DNA of 64,000 bases from positions 2,916,001 to 2,980,000 of the forward strand of contig NZ_SNWR01000001.1 of NCBI RefSeq assembly GCF_004362215.1. Reading direction: 5' to 3'. The notes beneath the pieces are model-generated. The model worked only from the letters and a program-made list of their open reading frames with translations. It was not told the DNA's origin and searched no databases. This DNA is from Paractinoplanes brasiliensis. GTDB lineage: Bacteria > Actinomycetota > Actinomycetes > Mycobacteriales > Micromonosporaceae. The position numbers and the translations under genes were made by a program. Numbering within the stretch: the first letter of the stretch is position 1; each line of letters starts with the position of its first letter. This document shows positions 8,707-17,551 of the stretch, piece by piece.

Positions 8707-10026
8707 CAGAGCCAAAGCAAAGTCGGATGGTTATCGGATGGCTGCGTTGAGTAGCGTCGGGATGAGCATCTTGTTGGCGTGATGCCGTTCCATGAGCTGT
8801 TTGATTCGGGTGTGCCCGGCGAGGCGGATCAGGGCGAGGGCGAGGTTGCGCAGGGCGGCCATGGCGTGGGCGACGGTGCCGAGGTAGGCGTGGTGGTGGT
8901 CTTCGCCGAGCAGGACGTCGCGGATCCAGTGGATCTTGTTTTCGATTCCCCAGTGGCTGCGGACGTGAGCGGCGATCTCGGTTGCGGTGCAGGTCAGGCT
9001 GGTGATGCCGTGCAGGAGGTGTTTGCTGACGCGTTGGCCGTCGGGGGCGTAGGTGTCGCGGCGGATCCGGAAGACCTGGACCGCGCCGGGGAAGTCCACG
9101 CCGTCGGCGGGTGCGGTCCAGATGGTGCGGGTGACCCGGTGGCCGTTTCGGTGCTCGGTGTGCGTTGCGGCAGCCAGAGCGGGGACGGCTGCGGGCAGCC
9201 GGTCAGTGATCGCGGTGAGCAGGCCGGGCCGGTTGCCTTTGACGGTGAAGGCGTAACCGGCATCGCGCTTGAGTAGGTAGGTGGCGGTGTCGTGGCTGGG
9301 ATGGGCGGCGTCGGCGGTGATCGTCATGCCGGTGATGTCGACCGGGTCGAGCAGGGCGGCGATCTGGGTGACTTCGGTGGTGTCGGCCGGGACCTGGACC
9401 TGGGCGATGACCACGGCGGTGTCGTGGCGCATCGCGGAGAACAGTTGCACGTCCACGCCGGTGCCGGGGCGGGTGTTGCGGACGGTCTTGCCGTCCAGGG
9501 CCAGCCCGACACCGGTGCGAACCTCGAGCAGGGTGGTCAGCCAGGCGCAGATCAGCCGGTCCAAGACCGCGGCGTCGACGGCCTCGGCCAGCCGGCGCAG
9601 GGTGTCACGGCCGGGCGGGATCCGGATGCAGGACGGGGTGCGTGCGGGCGCCCGCTGCGCCGAGCAGGGGTTGCGGGAGTTCCGCGACCCGGTCGGCGGC
9701 TTGCCGGCAATCACGTGCCCCGCACAGCAGTGCCATGGTCAGCACCGTCAGTACCGCGGTGAGAGGATGCCGCACGCCCTTGGGCTTACGCGGATCTTTG
9801 ACCGGCGCGAACACCGCGGCCAGCGCGGTTACCCGGCCGAGGTCGGCCTGGCTGGCCTTGTTCATGACGACATCGGCGACCGCATGCGAGACTGGCACGA
9901 GCGGCCTTTCTGGTAGACGACGGTTGGCGTAGAGAACCGCCATCGTCTACTGAGGAAGGCCGCGTCCGTTCACCGGGTCGTCATCACCAGGAACAACGAA
10001 GATCAACTAACTTTGCTTTGGCTCTG
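8707..10026 (-). mobile_element. ISAs1-family insertion sequence with 10-bp target duplication
   Basis: The element is 1320 bp, bounded by perfect 17-bp inverted repeats, CAGAGCCAAAGCAAAGT at 8707-8723 and its complement at 10010-10026. It is flanked by direct copies of GGCTACCTGG at 8697-8706 and 10027-10036. A 10-bp duplication is within the range known for ISAs1-type elements. Ends and duplications are perfect, so insertion is recent. The single transposase gene is frameshifted. It interrupts a small minus-strand gene. Confidence 0.92.
8731..9943 (-). pseudogene. ISAs1-family transposase, frameshifted
   Basis: The N-terminal frame (start 9943) has the DDE_Tnp_1-associated domain: FAPVKDPRKPKGVRHPL followed by a hydrophobic helix and GARDCRQAADRVAELP. 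The catalytic part lies in another frame from about 9640: GLALDGKTVRNTR holds the first Asp, MTITADAAHPSHDTA the second region, and HWGIENKIHWIRDVLLGEDH the C-terminal motif. The break falls between GARTHP and IPPGRDTLRRL, about 9620-9650, and needs one base removed (or two added). Unless frameshifting is programmed, no functional transposase is made. Programmed shifting is not typical of this family. Confidence 0.85.
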
Positions 10027-10438
10027 GGCTACCTGGGGTGCCGCTACATCAGCCAGCCGAACCACGGTTATCGGACGTGCGGAGACCGGCGCCGGCGGGG
10101 TCAAAATCAGGCTATCGGCGGGTCCGCTCGTGGCGTAGGCGACATCGGCAAGCAGCCTGCGCAGGTCACGAATGAATTGTTGCGAGGGGGAGGCGGCGGG
10201 TAGGCAGAACGCAATTTCCGTCAACCGGGCCATGCCCGCAACTTAACAAAAGACGATTGGGCCGACGTACTCACATCGGCATGTGCGGGTGCCTGATCTC
10301 GTGTGGTGCCTACGGACCGTGACGGCCGGGCTGGGTGCCGAGCGCGATCGGCGGCAGATGAGGACGTCGGTCACCGTGGGTCGATGACCTCGGGAACAAC
10401 GGCGCCGTGGCACAACTTCCTGTCTGCGCGTCGCAGAG

Positions 10439-10762
10439 TCAGGCGATCGGCAGGTCGACGCGTCGCCCCATACCGAACTCTTCAGCTTCGTCATCAGTCA
10501 CCATTGCAGAGGCACCCGGCGGCACCCCCTCCAAGGTCGCGACTCGAGATGCTGCCCTCAGCAGTGTCGACTCGTCCGCACCGGCGATGAAGAAGACGTA
10601 GACGTCGCCGTACTCCTCACCGTCGTCAAACTCCTCACCTTCTTCCAGCTCTGCGAGGAAATCCTGCACCTCGTCGATCCAGTCGACTGGATGCGGCTGC
10701 CGGCCGGACTCCATTTCTTCAAGGCTCGGCAGCGGTACGTGAATCTCCACAAGAAGCGCCAT
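10439..10762 (-). CDS. Acidic hypothetical protein
   Basis: 107 residues from ATG 10762, opening MALLVEIHVPLPSLEEMESG, with a strongly acidic stretch (LAELEEGEEFDDGEEYGD) followed by strand-like YVFFIAGAD and a helix. The size and acidity resemble small immunity or anti-restriction proteins, but no motif allows a family call and no toxin gene is adjacent. An upstream in-frame ATG at 10825 would add a poor leader. No clear ribosome site separates the two starts. Confidence 0.55.
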   Translation of the reverse strand: MALLVEIHVPLPSLEEMESGRQPHPVDWIDEVQDFLAELEEGEEFDDGEEYGDVYVFFIAGADESTLLRAASRVATLEGVPPGASAMVTDDEAEEFGMGRRVDLPIA

Positions 10763-11024
10763 GCCGACATCATCGGTTGACCGCCGCGCATTCAGCGGTA
10801 GACATGCCGTCGTCCCAACTGCCACGCGTGCGCAGAACGGGTGGTCCTCTCGTTCGTGAGGTTGTCGTCGAGCCGGACGCCGTCGTCACGCAACCGTTCG
10901 CGCTTTGCTCGCCCAGCGCACCTTGTCTGCGGCTGAACAGTGTGCGCTGACCGCAAAGGAGGGATCGGGTGGCGATGACGAGGACCGCCCGGCCACGTCG
11001 GAGAGCACGACCTAGCCTTGAGCC

Positions 11025-11462
11025 ATGGAACACTTGGAGTTCCGCACGGTCGAGGAAGAGCTCGGTGTCGGGGTGCGGCCGACACTTGTGCCGTACCTCA
11101 GCGGTGTTTCTTTGCTCGACTTGGTGCGCAAGGCTGAGCTGCCTTTTGCCCGACGCGAGGGAAGCCGTGGCCTCGCGGGCAGTTACGCGGGCCTGCTGGG
11201 CGAGGAGGTGCGCTGGCAGAGTCGGCACTACCTCGGCAATCCAGTCCTCTCCTGGTTCGGCGACGGTGACACTGTCCTGCTCGGGTGTGGCTGCGGTGAC
11301 TGGGGCTGCTGGCCGTTCACCGCGCTGGTCACGGTCGACGAGGACACGGTCACCTGGTTTGGCTACCGCACCGGACATCGCGATTGGGACTACCGCGAAC
11401 TGCGTGACTTCACCTTCGATCGTCACCAGTACGAAGAGGCGTTGCGGTCGACAGCTCGCTAA
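11025..11462 (+). CDS. Hypothetical protein with Cys-rich loop
   Basis: 145 residues, opening MEHLEFRTVEEELGVGVRP. A central LLGCGCGDWGCWPFTALVTV has three Cys close together in a Gly/Trp-rich loop, and the C-terminus is rich in Tyr, Arg and Asp. No signal peptide or membrane helix. Codon use is normal for the genome. It stands alone on the plus strand, opposite the acidic small gene. Family not recognised. Confidence 0.65.
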   Translation: MEHLEFRTVEEELGVGVRPTLVPYLSGVSLLDLVRKAELPFARREGSRGLAGSYAGLLGEEVRWQSRHYLGNPVLSWFGDGDTVLLGCGCGDWGCWPFTALVTVDEDTVTWFGYRTGHRDWDYRELRDFTFDRHQYEEALRSTAR

Positions 11463-11759
11463 GCAGGCAAAAAGGCTTCTTCACCCCGAGCTCCGCGGCG
11501 GTTCCATGAGGGACGAGTACGGCCATCGGTCACTAATTGTGACGACGTGCACCGTCCCCCGCACGCGGACGGCGGCCAGATGAGGGCGTCACGATTTCGT
11601 CCGTGTTCAGCACGGTAACTGACGAGGCGCAGGCTACTGTCGGCATCCGCCGTACCTTGATAGCCTGCTTGGCTATCGCCGCCTGGCGCTTCAGGTTCGC
11701 AACGTTCTGATTTCGTTGTTCGAAGCCCGCTTAAACCGACAATCCCAAGGTGAACCGAA

Positions 11760-13460
11760 ATGCTCGTGACAAGCAATGGCCGGACGGTGGGCACACTACT
11801 GAGCGCGGGATTCTACAAGATTCCGCGGTTTCAGCGGCCGTATTCATGGGATCGCGCGAATGTAGAAGAGTTCTGGACCGATGTCGTCGACAGCCAAGGT
11901 GACTACTTCATCGGTTCCATGGTGGTATACGGCAGCGGTGGCACCTTCGGGCTCGTAGACGGCCAACAGCGGCTCACCACGATCACACTCCTTCTGGCAG
12001 CCGTTCGGAACAGCTTTCTTGCTTTGAACTCAGAAAAGGAGGCAAAAGGCATACAGACAATGATTGAACGCGTTGACGCGCAAGGTAATACTCGTTTCGT
12101 CCTTCAGGCAGAAACGTCTCACCCATTTCTTCAATCTCACGTCCAGTCCGTTCCAGGAGAGGCTCGGAGGGAGGCATCGACAACACCGGAGGAACGTGCA
12201 ATCGAGCAGGCCTTTAACGTACTGAGCGGTAAGATTCGTTCAGCCCTGTCGGCCATTGAAGCCAATCCAGCAGAGTCGCTTGAATCCAAACCAAAGGCGA
12301 AGATAGCGCAACTCATAGCGCTGCGGGACAAGGTGCTGAGCCTGGTCGTGGTCCTAGTCGAGGTCGATAACGAAGACGACGCCACCATGATCTTCCAAAC
12401 CTTGAATAGCAGGGGGAAGGACCTAGAGGTCTCCGATCTGGTAAAGTCGCACCTCCTTTCACTGCTGAAGGCCACGAACGTTGATCTAGACCAGGCTCGG
12501 GATAGGTGGAACAGTATCCTTGAGAGCTTCGCCGAAAGTTCAGCCGACCTAAGTATGAACCGCTTCCTCCTACACTCATGGCTGTCGCGCCATGACTATG
12601 TGGGAGAGAAGGAGCTCTTCAAGGCAATTAAGTCCTACGTCCGGGCTAATAACGCTCAGAATTTTCTCGACACTCTCTCCGACGAGGCGAAACTCTACCG
12701 CACGGCCCAAGAACCAAACTCTGGGGATTGGAAGAAGCCGCAACTGCCGGTCAAGTACGCTCTTGGTGCCCTCATGCTGTTTCGGATGCGCCAGCCACTA
12801 CCGATGGTCTTATCCCTTCTGCGCGCATATGAGAGCGGAGCGATAAAATTGGCCATCCTTATAAAGGCAATGCGCGGCATTGAGTGCTATCACTTCATTG
12901 CAACGGCTGTGACGAATCAACCAAGCTCCGGCGGAGTAAGCAGGATGTATTCAGCGTCCGCTCGATCGTTGCTGAACGCCCGAACGCCGGACGGCCGCAT
13001 CAGGGTCATTAACGAGCTCCTGGGGAAGTTGCGGGACCGGCTCCCATCGTACGCGGAGTTCGAAGCCTCATTTCTCGAGCTTCGCAGCAGTAGAATGTTC
13101 GCCAGTCAGGTTCCGCTTGTGCGGTATGCGCTGATTCGGCTCTACATTGAACAGCATGGCGGAGAGGATGCTCCCCCTGTTGACTTCAGTCAGATGACTA
13201 TCGAGCACCTAGCGCCCCAAAGTTTTCGGAAGAGCGGTGTGCGCGCCGGCGACGTTGCGCGGATTGGAAACCTTACTCTTGTGAGCCAGCAGTTGAACGA
13301 GGAACTAGGCGACAAGTCCTTCGCCGCAAAGAGGCCCATCTTGGCTCGAGCTGGTGTAGAACCGGAGATTGTCGCAGAGGGAAAGTGGACGGCGCGAGAG
13401 ATTGAAGCTCGTGGAAAACGACTCGCAAAGCTCGCGTTCGACAACGTTTGGACCTTCTAG
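11760..13460 (+). CDS. DUF262/DUF1524 protein (GmrSD-like, predicted nucleic-acid defence)
   Basis: A 566-residue protein with both halves of the GmrSD architecture. The N-terminal DUF262 (ParB-like NTPase) carries IPRFQRPYSW at about 21-30, VDGQQRLTTI at about 66-75 and FQTLNSRGKDLEVSDLVKSH in the middle. The C-terminal DUF1524 (His-Me-finger-like nuclease) carries IEHLAPQ near 480 and IGNLTLVSQQLNEELGDKSF near 501. Characterised GmrSD relatives are type IV restriction enzymes that cut modified phage DNA. The gene is less GC-rich than its neighbours, with AT-ending codons such as AAT and ATA, a sign of transfer. It stands alone; no methylase is adjacent. Confidence 0.85.
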   Translation: MLVTSNGRTVGTLLSAGFYKIPRFQRPYSWDRANVEEFWTDVVDSQGDYFIGSMVVYGSGGTFGLVDGQQRLTTITLLLAAVRNSFLALNSEKEAKGIQTMIERVDAQGNTRFVLQAETSHPFLQSHVQSVPGEARREASTTPEERAIEQAFNVLSGKIRSALSAIEANPAESLESKPKAKIAQLIALRDKVLSLVVVLVEVDNEDDATMIFQTLNSRGKDLEVSDLVKSHLLSLLKATNVDLDQARDRWNSILESFAESSADLSMNRFLLHSWLSRHDYVGEKELFKAIKSYVRANNAQNFLDTLSDEAKLYRTAQEPNSGDWKKPQLPVKYALGALMLFRMRQPLPMVLSLLRAYESGAIKLAILIKAMRGIECYHFIATAVTNQPSSGGVSRMYSASARSLLNARTPDGRIRVINELLGKLRDRLPSYAEFEASFLELRSSRMFASQVPLVRYALIRLYIEQHGGEDAPPVDFSQMTIEHLAPQSFRKSGVRAGDVARIGNLTLVSQQLNEELGDKSFAAKRPILARAGVEPEIVAEGKWTAREIEARGKRLAKLAFDNVWTF

Positions 13461-14015
13461 AATTGGAATTCTGCTAGCATGCATCACGCGTTTGAAGGAA
13501 GGACCCGAGAAAGAAATTCGACGAGGTGCAGTCGCACGCTCAATTCGGGAGATCCGGATGGCAGCAGCCTTCCTTCGATATCTCGGTGAGGCCGACTGCC
13601 GCGCTCCGGCCAAAGGGTCCGCCCGGGTGCGAGGCGCCAGTCCCTGCGCCCGGCTGGGCGTGACGCGGCAGCCCTCGGCCAACAAGCCGATAGCCTGCCG
13701 GCCCAGCGGCCTCAGTTGTACATGGGGACGTGATGCGAGAGGGCGTTGGTCCGCCCTCGACGCTGGTTGCTGCAGATTGGAACTGGTCGTTTCGCATTCT
13801 GCTGGTCGACGGGTCGAGTCTTGCCAGGTCATCCCGCCGGTTCCGCTCAGCAATGTGTCGAACAGTGCACGATCGTCTGCGTCCTCCGCCCGGGAACCCG
13901 CCTAGAACACTCCGACGTCCACGACCACCTGTCCAGTGCGAAGGTCAGGCTCGGGTGCCCGAGACCCGTTCACCGACTTGGTGATCTACGTGATCTCGAC
14001 GATGTTGGGTGGCCA
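13461..14015. other. Gene-free stretch, 555 bp
   Basis: Between the DUF262 gene and the pentapeptide-repeat gene both strands have open frames, but their translations are Ser/Arg/Pro-rich shadows without family features. I see no RNA gene or clear repeat. It may be degraded coding sequence. Confidence 0.5.
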
Positions 14016-14924
14016 TCAGGGACATCCCGTCGCGGGGCTGCGATCGGCCGGCGGCCACGTCGCTTGCCGGGTCTGCTGAGGATCGACGGCTGCTCCTGCA
14101 ACTGCGGCATCCGTCGCCTGCGCCTGAGCTAGCAACGCCCCGGTCAGGTCGGCACCGATGAGGCAAGCAACAGAAAGGTCGGCGTACCGCAGGTCAGCGC
14201 CACGCAAATTCGCCGCGCGCAGGTCTGCGCCATGCAGATGAGCACCCCAGAGATCGGCGCCGCGCAGATCGGCGCCCGCCAATCGGGCGCCCTCTAGCCA
14301 AGTTCCGCGCATCGACGAGCCCGGGGCGGTAAGGCCGGTCAATTCCCAGTCTTGGATGACTTCACGGTCCAGGATCACGCCGGGCCAGATCGCACCCTGT
14401 CGCGGAGCTGAACGGACGAAGTCAGCGGAGAGACGACGCCCGGCCTGCGTAGACGGCTCCGCCGGGACGGGCTGGCCCTGGATGCGAAGAGCAAGGATTC
14501 CGGCAGCGGCGAAGACCGCGACGACGAAAACCACTAGGAGTGCACGGGCAGGAACAATCGCATAGCCAGCGAACAGAATAATACCCGCGGTCAGGACGAC
14601 GGCTGCAAGCAGCGCCCCGAACTGGCCCCAGAGGGTGCCGGCTGCGGCCATCGACGCGACAGTGATTACGAACCATAACCAGAGCAGGGAATCGCGGACG
14701 CGGCTGCCGGGCGGTGCCTTGGTCGCGGGCTCAGCGAGGCCGTGGTGGTCGACGCCATCTGGATCGGGTGGATCTGTTGGAGTGATCGGCGTGATTGTCG
14801 TGGTGTCTGCGGCGTGGTCGTTCGCGGGTGTCACCGTGGCGAAGGACGGGTCCGGCGGCCGGGATCCGGGAGGGTTCGCCGTCTCCGGTTCGGATGCCGG
14901 TCTGCGACGGGTCTGCCGCCTCAT
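14016..14924 (-). CDS. Membrane protein with C-terminal pentapeptide repeats
   Basis: 302 residues. The N-terminal 95 are Pro/Thr-rich and probably cytosolic. Two to three hydrophobic helices follow (about 96-165: LLWLWFVITVASMAAAGTLW and the next ones). From about residue 215 it has a short pentapeptide-repeat helix of the A(D/N)LxG type: GARLAGADLRGADLWGAHL continuing for about ten repeats. Such repeats make a right-handed beta-helix, often for protein binding. The start overlaps the stop of the membrane-protein gene upstream by 4 nt. Function unknown. Confidence 0.78.
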   Translation of the reverse strand: MRRQTRRRPASEPETANPPGSRPPDPSFATVTPANDHAADTTTITPITPTDPPDPDGVDHHGLAEPATKAPPGSRVRDSLLWLWFVITVASMAAAGTLWGQFGALLAAVVLTAGIILFAGYAIVPARALLVVFVVAVFAAAGILALRIQGQPVPAEPSTQAGRRLSADFVRSAPRQGAIWPGVILDREVIQDWELTGLTAPGSSMRGTWLEGARLAGADLRGADLWGAHLHGADLRAANLRGADLRYADLSVACLIGADLTGALLAQAQATDAAVAGAAVDPQQTRQATWPPADRSPATGCP

Positions 14925-15916
14925 GGTGCTACCTCCTCAGTGGCCGCCGGGTCGGCCGGGCCGGGCTCGGTGGCCGACCGGTAAACGACCGGGTCCATGT
15001 TGATCTCGGCGCGGAACAAGCGCATGAGATCCCGGTTGTGTTGGCGTTCCTCATCGATGGATCGAGGGTCGCCGAGGCCCACGCGGCGGTACAGCGTGAA
15101 CCGGCCCAGATCGACGAGGACGGCCAGGCTGGCGCCGTACTCGTGTGCGACCGCCACCGCCCCGCGGTAGGCAAGGTAGGCGATGGCGTACGGAACGAGG
15201 GCAAGCAGAAGCCAGGGCCCATGACGCCACATGAAGCCGATAGTCACCGGCGCGGCGATCAGCGCGAGTAACGAGGTGCGCAGGGCGAGTTCGAGTTGGA
15301 TGCGCTGATTGGTAACGTAAGCGATCTCTCGCTCGCCGCCGACCATCGCAAGCCGCGGAACAACAGTCAGCAGGTCCAGTCCGTACTGTCGGCCGATCGA
15401 GGTCTCGTAGTGCCGCAGTACGTTACCCAGGCGTGTCGGCAAGATGTCTCGTTCTTGATCAGGGTATGAGCTGTAGGCGTGCAAAGACTCGTCCCGACGA
15501 ATCTGATCTCGCAGTTTGGCAGTGGGAACGCGTGTTTGCCGCGGCACGTCCTCAGCAGTCCGGCCCGATTTGTACAGGTGTCGTTTGCGGTGCCGGTGAT
15601 AGGCCACCCTGGACACGGCCAGGTGTTCAGCTGGCGCTGACGTGCCCCAATAGCCTTCGAATAGCTGAATAAGCGCAAACTGCAACGGATTCATCGTCAA
15701 CGCGATCAAGAACGATGCCACACCGAGGACGGCCACATCGGCCAAGTTCACCGCGACCGCAGCGTGCCAATTGACCGATCCGGACAAGGCGCCCGTTCGG
15801 ATCAGCAGATAGATGTACACGACGAAAACGGCCGCTGGTAGAGCGCTGACGACGGTAAAGTACCGGCCGATCCGGCCCGATCCGGCCCCTGCGGCGCCCA
15901 GGATGTCAGTGCTCAC
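14921..15916 (-). CDS. Multi-pass membrane protein of unknown function
   Basis: About 331 residues from GTG 15916 (VSTDILGAAGAGSGR). Two N-terminal hydrophobic segments (YFTVVSALPAAVFVVYIYLL and LADVAVLGVASFLIALTM) are followed by a soluble central domain rich in His and Arg, then two more membrane segments near 230-275 and a charged C-terminus. The gene overlaps its upstream neighbour by 4 nt (GTGA) and its downstream neighbour by 4 nt, so all three are translationally coupled. Starts further upstream exist in frame but would overlap the Cys-rich gene more deeply. No family recognised. Confidence 0.75.
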   Translation of the reverse strand: MSTDILGAAGAGSGRIGRYFTVVSALPAAVFVVYIYLLIRTGALSGSVNWHAAVAVNLADVAVLGVASFLIALTMNPLQFALIQLFEGYWGTSAPAEHLAVSRVAYHRHRKRHLYKSGRTAEDVPRQTRVPTAKLRDQIRRDESLHAYSSYPDQERDILPTRLGNVLRHYETSIGRQYGLDLLTVVPRLAMVGGEREIAYVTNQRIQLELALRTSLLALIAAPVTIGFMWRHGPWLLLALVPYAIAYLAYRGAVAVAHEYGASLAVLVDLGRFTLYRRVGLGDPRSIDEERQHNRDLMRLFRAEINMDPVVYRSATEPGPADPAATEEVAP

Positions 15917-16365
15917 TTTGCGTCTTCCCAGAAGCCGCAGGCTGGGCACACCCAGCGATGGCCGCCAGCGACGAAGACGGGGGTGCCGAAGCGGCATCGA
16001 TCGCAGTTTCGCCGCGCTGTCCAGAAGAACTGCTGGTCGAAGCTGCACCGCCAGCTGTCGTCATCCTGGCGGGCACCCAGAGACCAACATGCGGGACACA
16101 GCCTCGCGTCGAAGAGGTGAGTGTCATCGATGTTGCATCGCCATGTGCTGCCGGAATCGCTGGCGACGAGATGTTCGCCTAGGGGGCACCTGGTCCACAA
16201 GAACCAGCCCTGCGGGCAGTCGTCACACCGAGCGCTGTGGTCGGTCTGCCTGTCTCGCCAGCCATGACCGTAGGGACACCGGACGCTCCGGACGTCGGCG
16301 ATCGGATTACCCGGGACACGCCAGCCAGGAAGTGAGAGTAGAACGACCGACAGCCACAGACGCAT
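15913..16365 (-). CDS. Cys-rich zinc-ribbon-like protein, first gene of coupled operon
   Basis: About 150 residues from ATG 16365, or 170 if the in-frame ATG at 16425 is used. The shorter form starts with a hydrophobic stretch (MRLWLSVVLLSLPGW) that could be a signal peptide or anchor. After it come at least five CxxC or CxxH-type pairs: CPYGHGW, CDDCPQGW, CPACWSLG, CDRCRFG and CPACGFW. These suggest several zinc ribbons in series. Its stop overlaps the next gene by 4 nt. A chain of ribbons beside two membrane proteins suggests a membrane-associated assembly, but function is unknown. Confidence 0.7.
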   Translation of the reverse strand: MRLWLSVVLLSLPGWRVPGNPIADVRSVRCPYGHGWRDRQTDHSARCDDCPQGWFLWTRCPLGEHLVASDSGSTWRCNIDDTHLFDARLCPACWSLGARQDDDSWRCSFDQQFFWTARRNCDRCRFGTPVFVAGGHRWVCPACGFWEDAK

Positions 16366-16882
16366 GACGGGCGGGCCACGGAGAGGTTTTGGCCCGTCCT
16401 GATCAGCCGATCGATGCCACGCCATGCTGGCCCCCTCGGAACCACTTCAGGCTAAGCCGTTGCCAGGGCGCAACGGAACGGCGGCGTCCATGAACGTCTT
16501 CAGGGACCAGAATCAGCGCGTCGGCCCTGACATCATTCGATTGCTGTTGATCATTCGGCCTGGCCGATCGAAGCCGGCCGCCGCGAGCGCTCCCAAGCCT
16601 CACGGCTCAGGAGTTCTTCAACATCACTTCTCGGCCGTTCCACCTACTCTCCGAGAGCCTGGCGGCGGTCAAATCGCCAGGCCCCCCGAGCGACACCGAC
16701 GCCCGGCCATCTGCGCTTCGTCGGGTGACAGGATGCGTACGCGAGCCAAGTGGACGAAAAGGGCAATTCCCCCTTGTTCACGACGAGAGGCGCCGGCAGA
16801 GGCGAGCGCCGCGAAGTTCTTGCGGATGGCGGAGATGGTGAACAGCCATGGTCCAGCCGTGAAGTGTTTCGCATTCTGCGGG
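16366..16882. other. Gene-free stretch, 517 bp
   Basis: It lies upstream of the Cys-rich operon and downstream of the SUKH-like fragment. Open frames here read as low-complexity shadows. The part nearest 16366-16500 should hold the operon promoter, but I cannot point to clear -10/-35 boxes. Confidence 0.4.
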
Positions 16883-17140
16883 TCAGTTGTCGAGTCCGAC
16901 GTACCGGTATAGCGAAACAACCGCATCCGGTGTCCACGGCAGTCGCCGCAGCAGCAACTCGAGCTCGGTCTCGGATGCCGCCGGCCCCAACAAATGGTCG
17001 CCCGCCTCGAACGGAAACGCCGACACCACATCTTGGAGCGCCCGCTGGCTCGCGGTCCGCAGCCGCGTCGCCCACTCACCTAGCGGACCCTCAATCAGCA
17101 CAAATGCCTCTCGCTCACCCTGGTCCACGGACCTTCTCAC
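16883..17140 (-). CDS. Possible truncated SUKH (SMI1/KNR4-like) protein
   Basis: 85 codons. The second half, GPAASETELELLLRRLPWTP followed by DAVVSLYRYVGL, resembles the opening helix and strand of SMI1/KNR4 (SUKH) domains, in which PASExELxxLExxL...P..LRxLYR is typical. The frame then stops, so most of the domain is missing. SUKH proteins are often immunity proteins against contact-dependent toxins. This could be a degraded immunity gene or a chance frame. Confidence 0.35.
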   Translation of the reverse strand: MRRSVDQGEREAFVLIEGPLGEWATRLRTASQRALQDVVSAFPFEAGDHLLGPAASETELELLLRRLPWTPDAVVSLYRYVGLDN

Positions 17141-17551
17141 GGCTCACAGCCTCGGGTCTGAGCGCTGAACGCGGCATGACAGTAAGCCGCCAAAGCTATT
17201 TCTTTCGTCCTAATTCCCTCTTCATAAAGCAAGAGAGTGGACCTACGTCGGATGTTTTGCAGCACGCCGATCTGGTGCTTGCGGCTGGTGTTGAAGCTTC
17301 TATTCCAGCCTGGGTGCTACGGCCGGTGTTTCGATGGCTGCCATTCTAGCTCCAGGCTCTGTATGCGTTTTTCTTACCGTGTGCAGTGAGTTTATTGCCC
17401 GAACGAGACCTTAAGCGAAATCTTTAGCGCAGTCGGCCAGCCTCCGCCTCGCGCGGTCTGCCCAACAGCGCGCGAACCGCTCGAACTCTCCGGTACTTCG
17501 ATTCAATTCTATCCGGCTCGCCGCTGGCGGGTCCGGTTCGTACTCGGTCAT
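17141..17551. other. Gene-free, AT-richer stretch, 411 bp
   Basis: Base composition here is visibly lower in GC than the flanks (for example around 17190-17250). No open frame has coding character, and I see no RNA gene. It is probably residual foreign DNA. Confidence 0.4.

Larger units (their letters stand above)
8530..10233 (-). pseudogene. Small hypothetical gene split by the ISAs1 element
   Basis: An ATG at 10233 opens MARLTEIAFCLPAASPSQQF and runs into the ISAs1 right end after about 66 codons. Joining the flanks at the 10-bp duplication keeps the frame: ADVAAPQVALDIGRTIGLAG and onward through 8533. With the IS3 element also removed, the frame stops at FRIESVPL-stop. The restored protein has about 127 residues and is tail-to-tail with the regulator at 5741. 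I do not recognise the family. The in-frame join across two independent excisions is the main support that this was a gene. Confidence 0.55.

Noticed and set aside
10969..11583. Plus-strand frame overlapping the hypothetical gene at 11025
   Set aside because: The frame starting at 11025 has natural composition, whereas this one is Arg/Thr/Ser-rich shadow.
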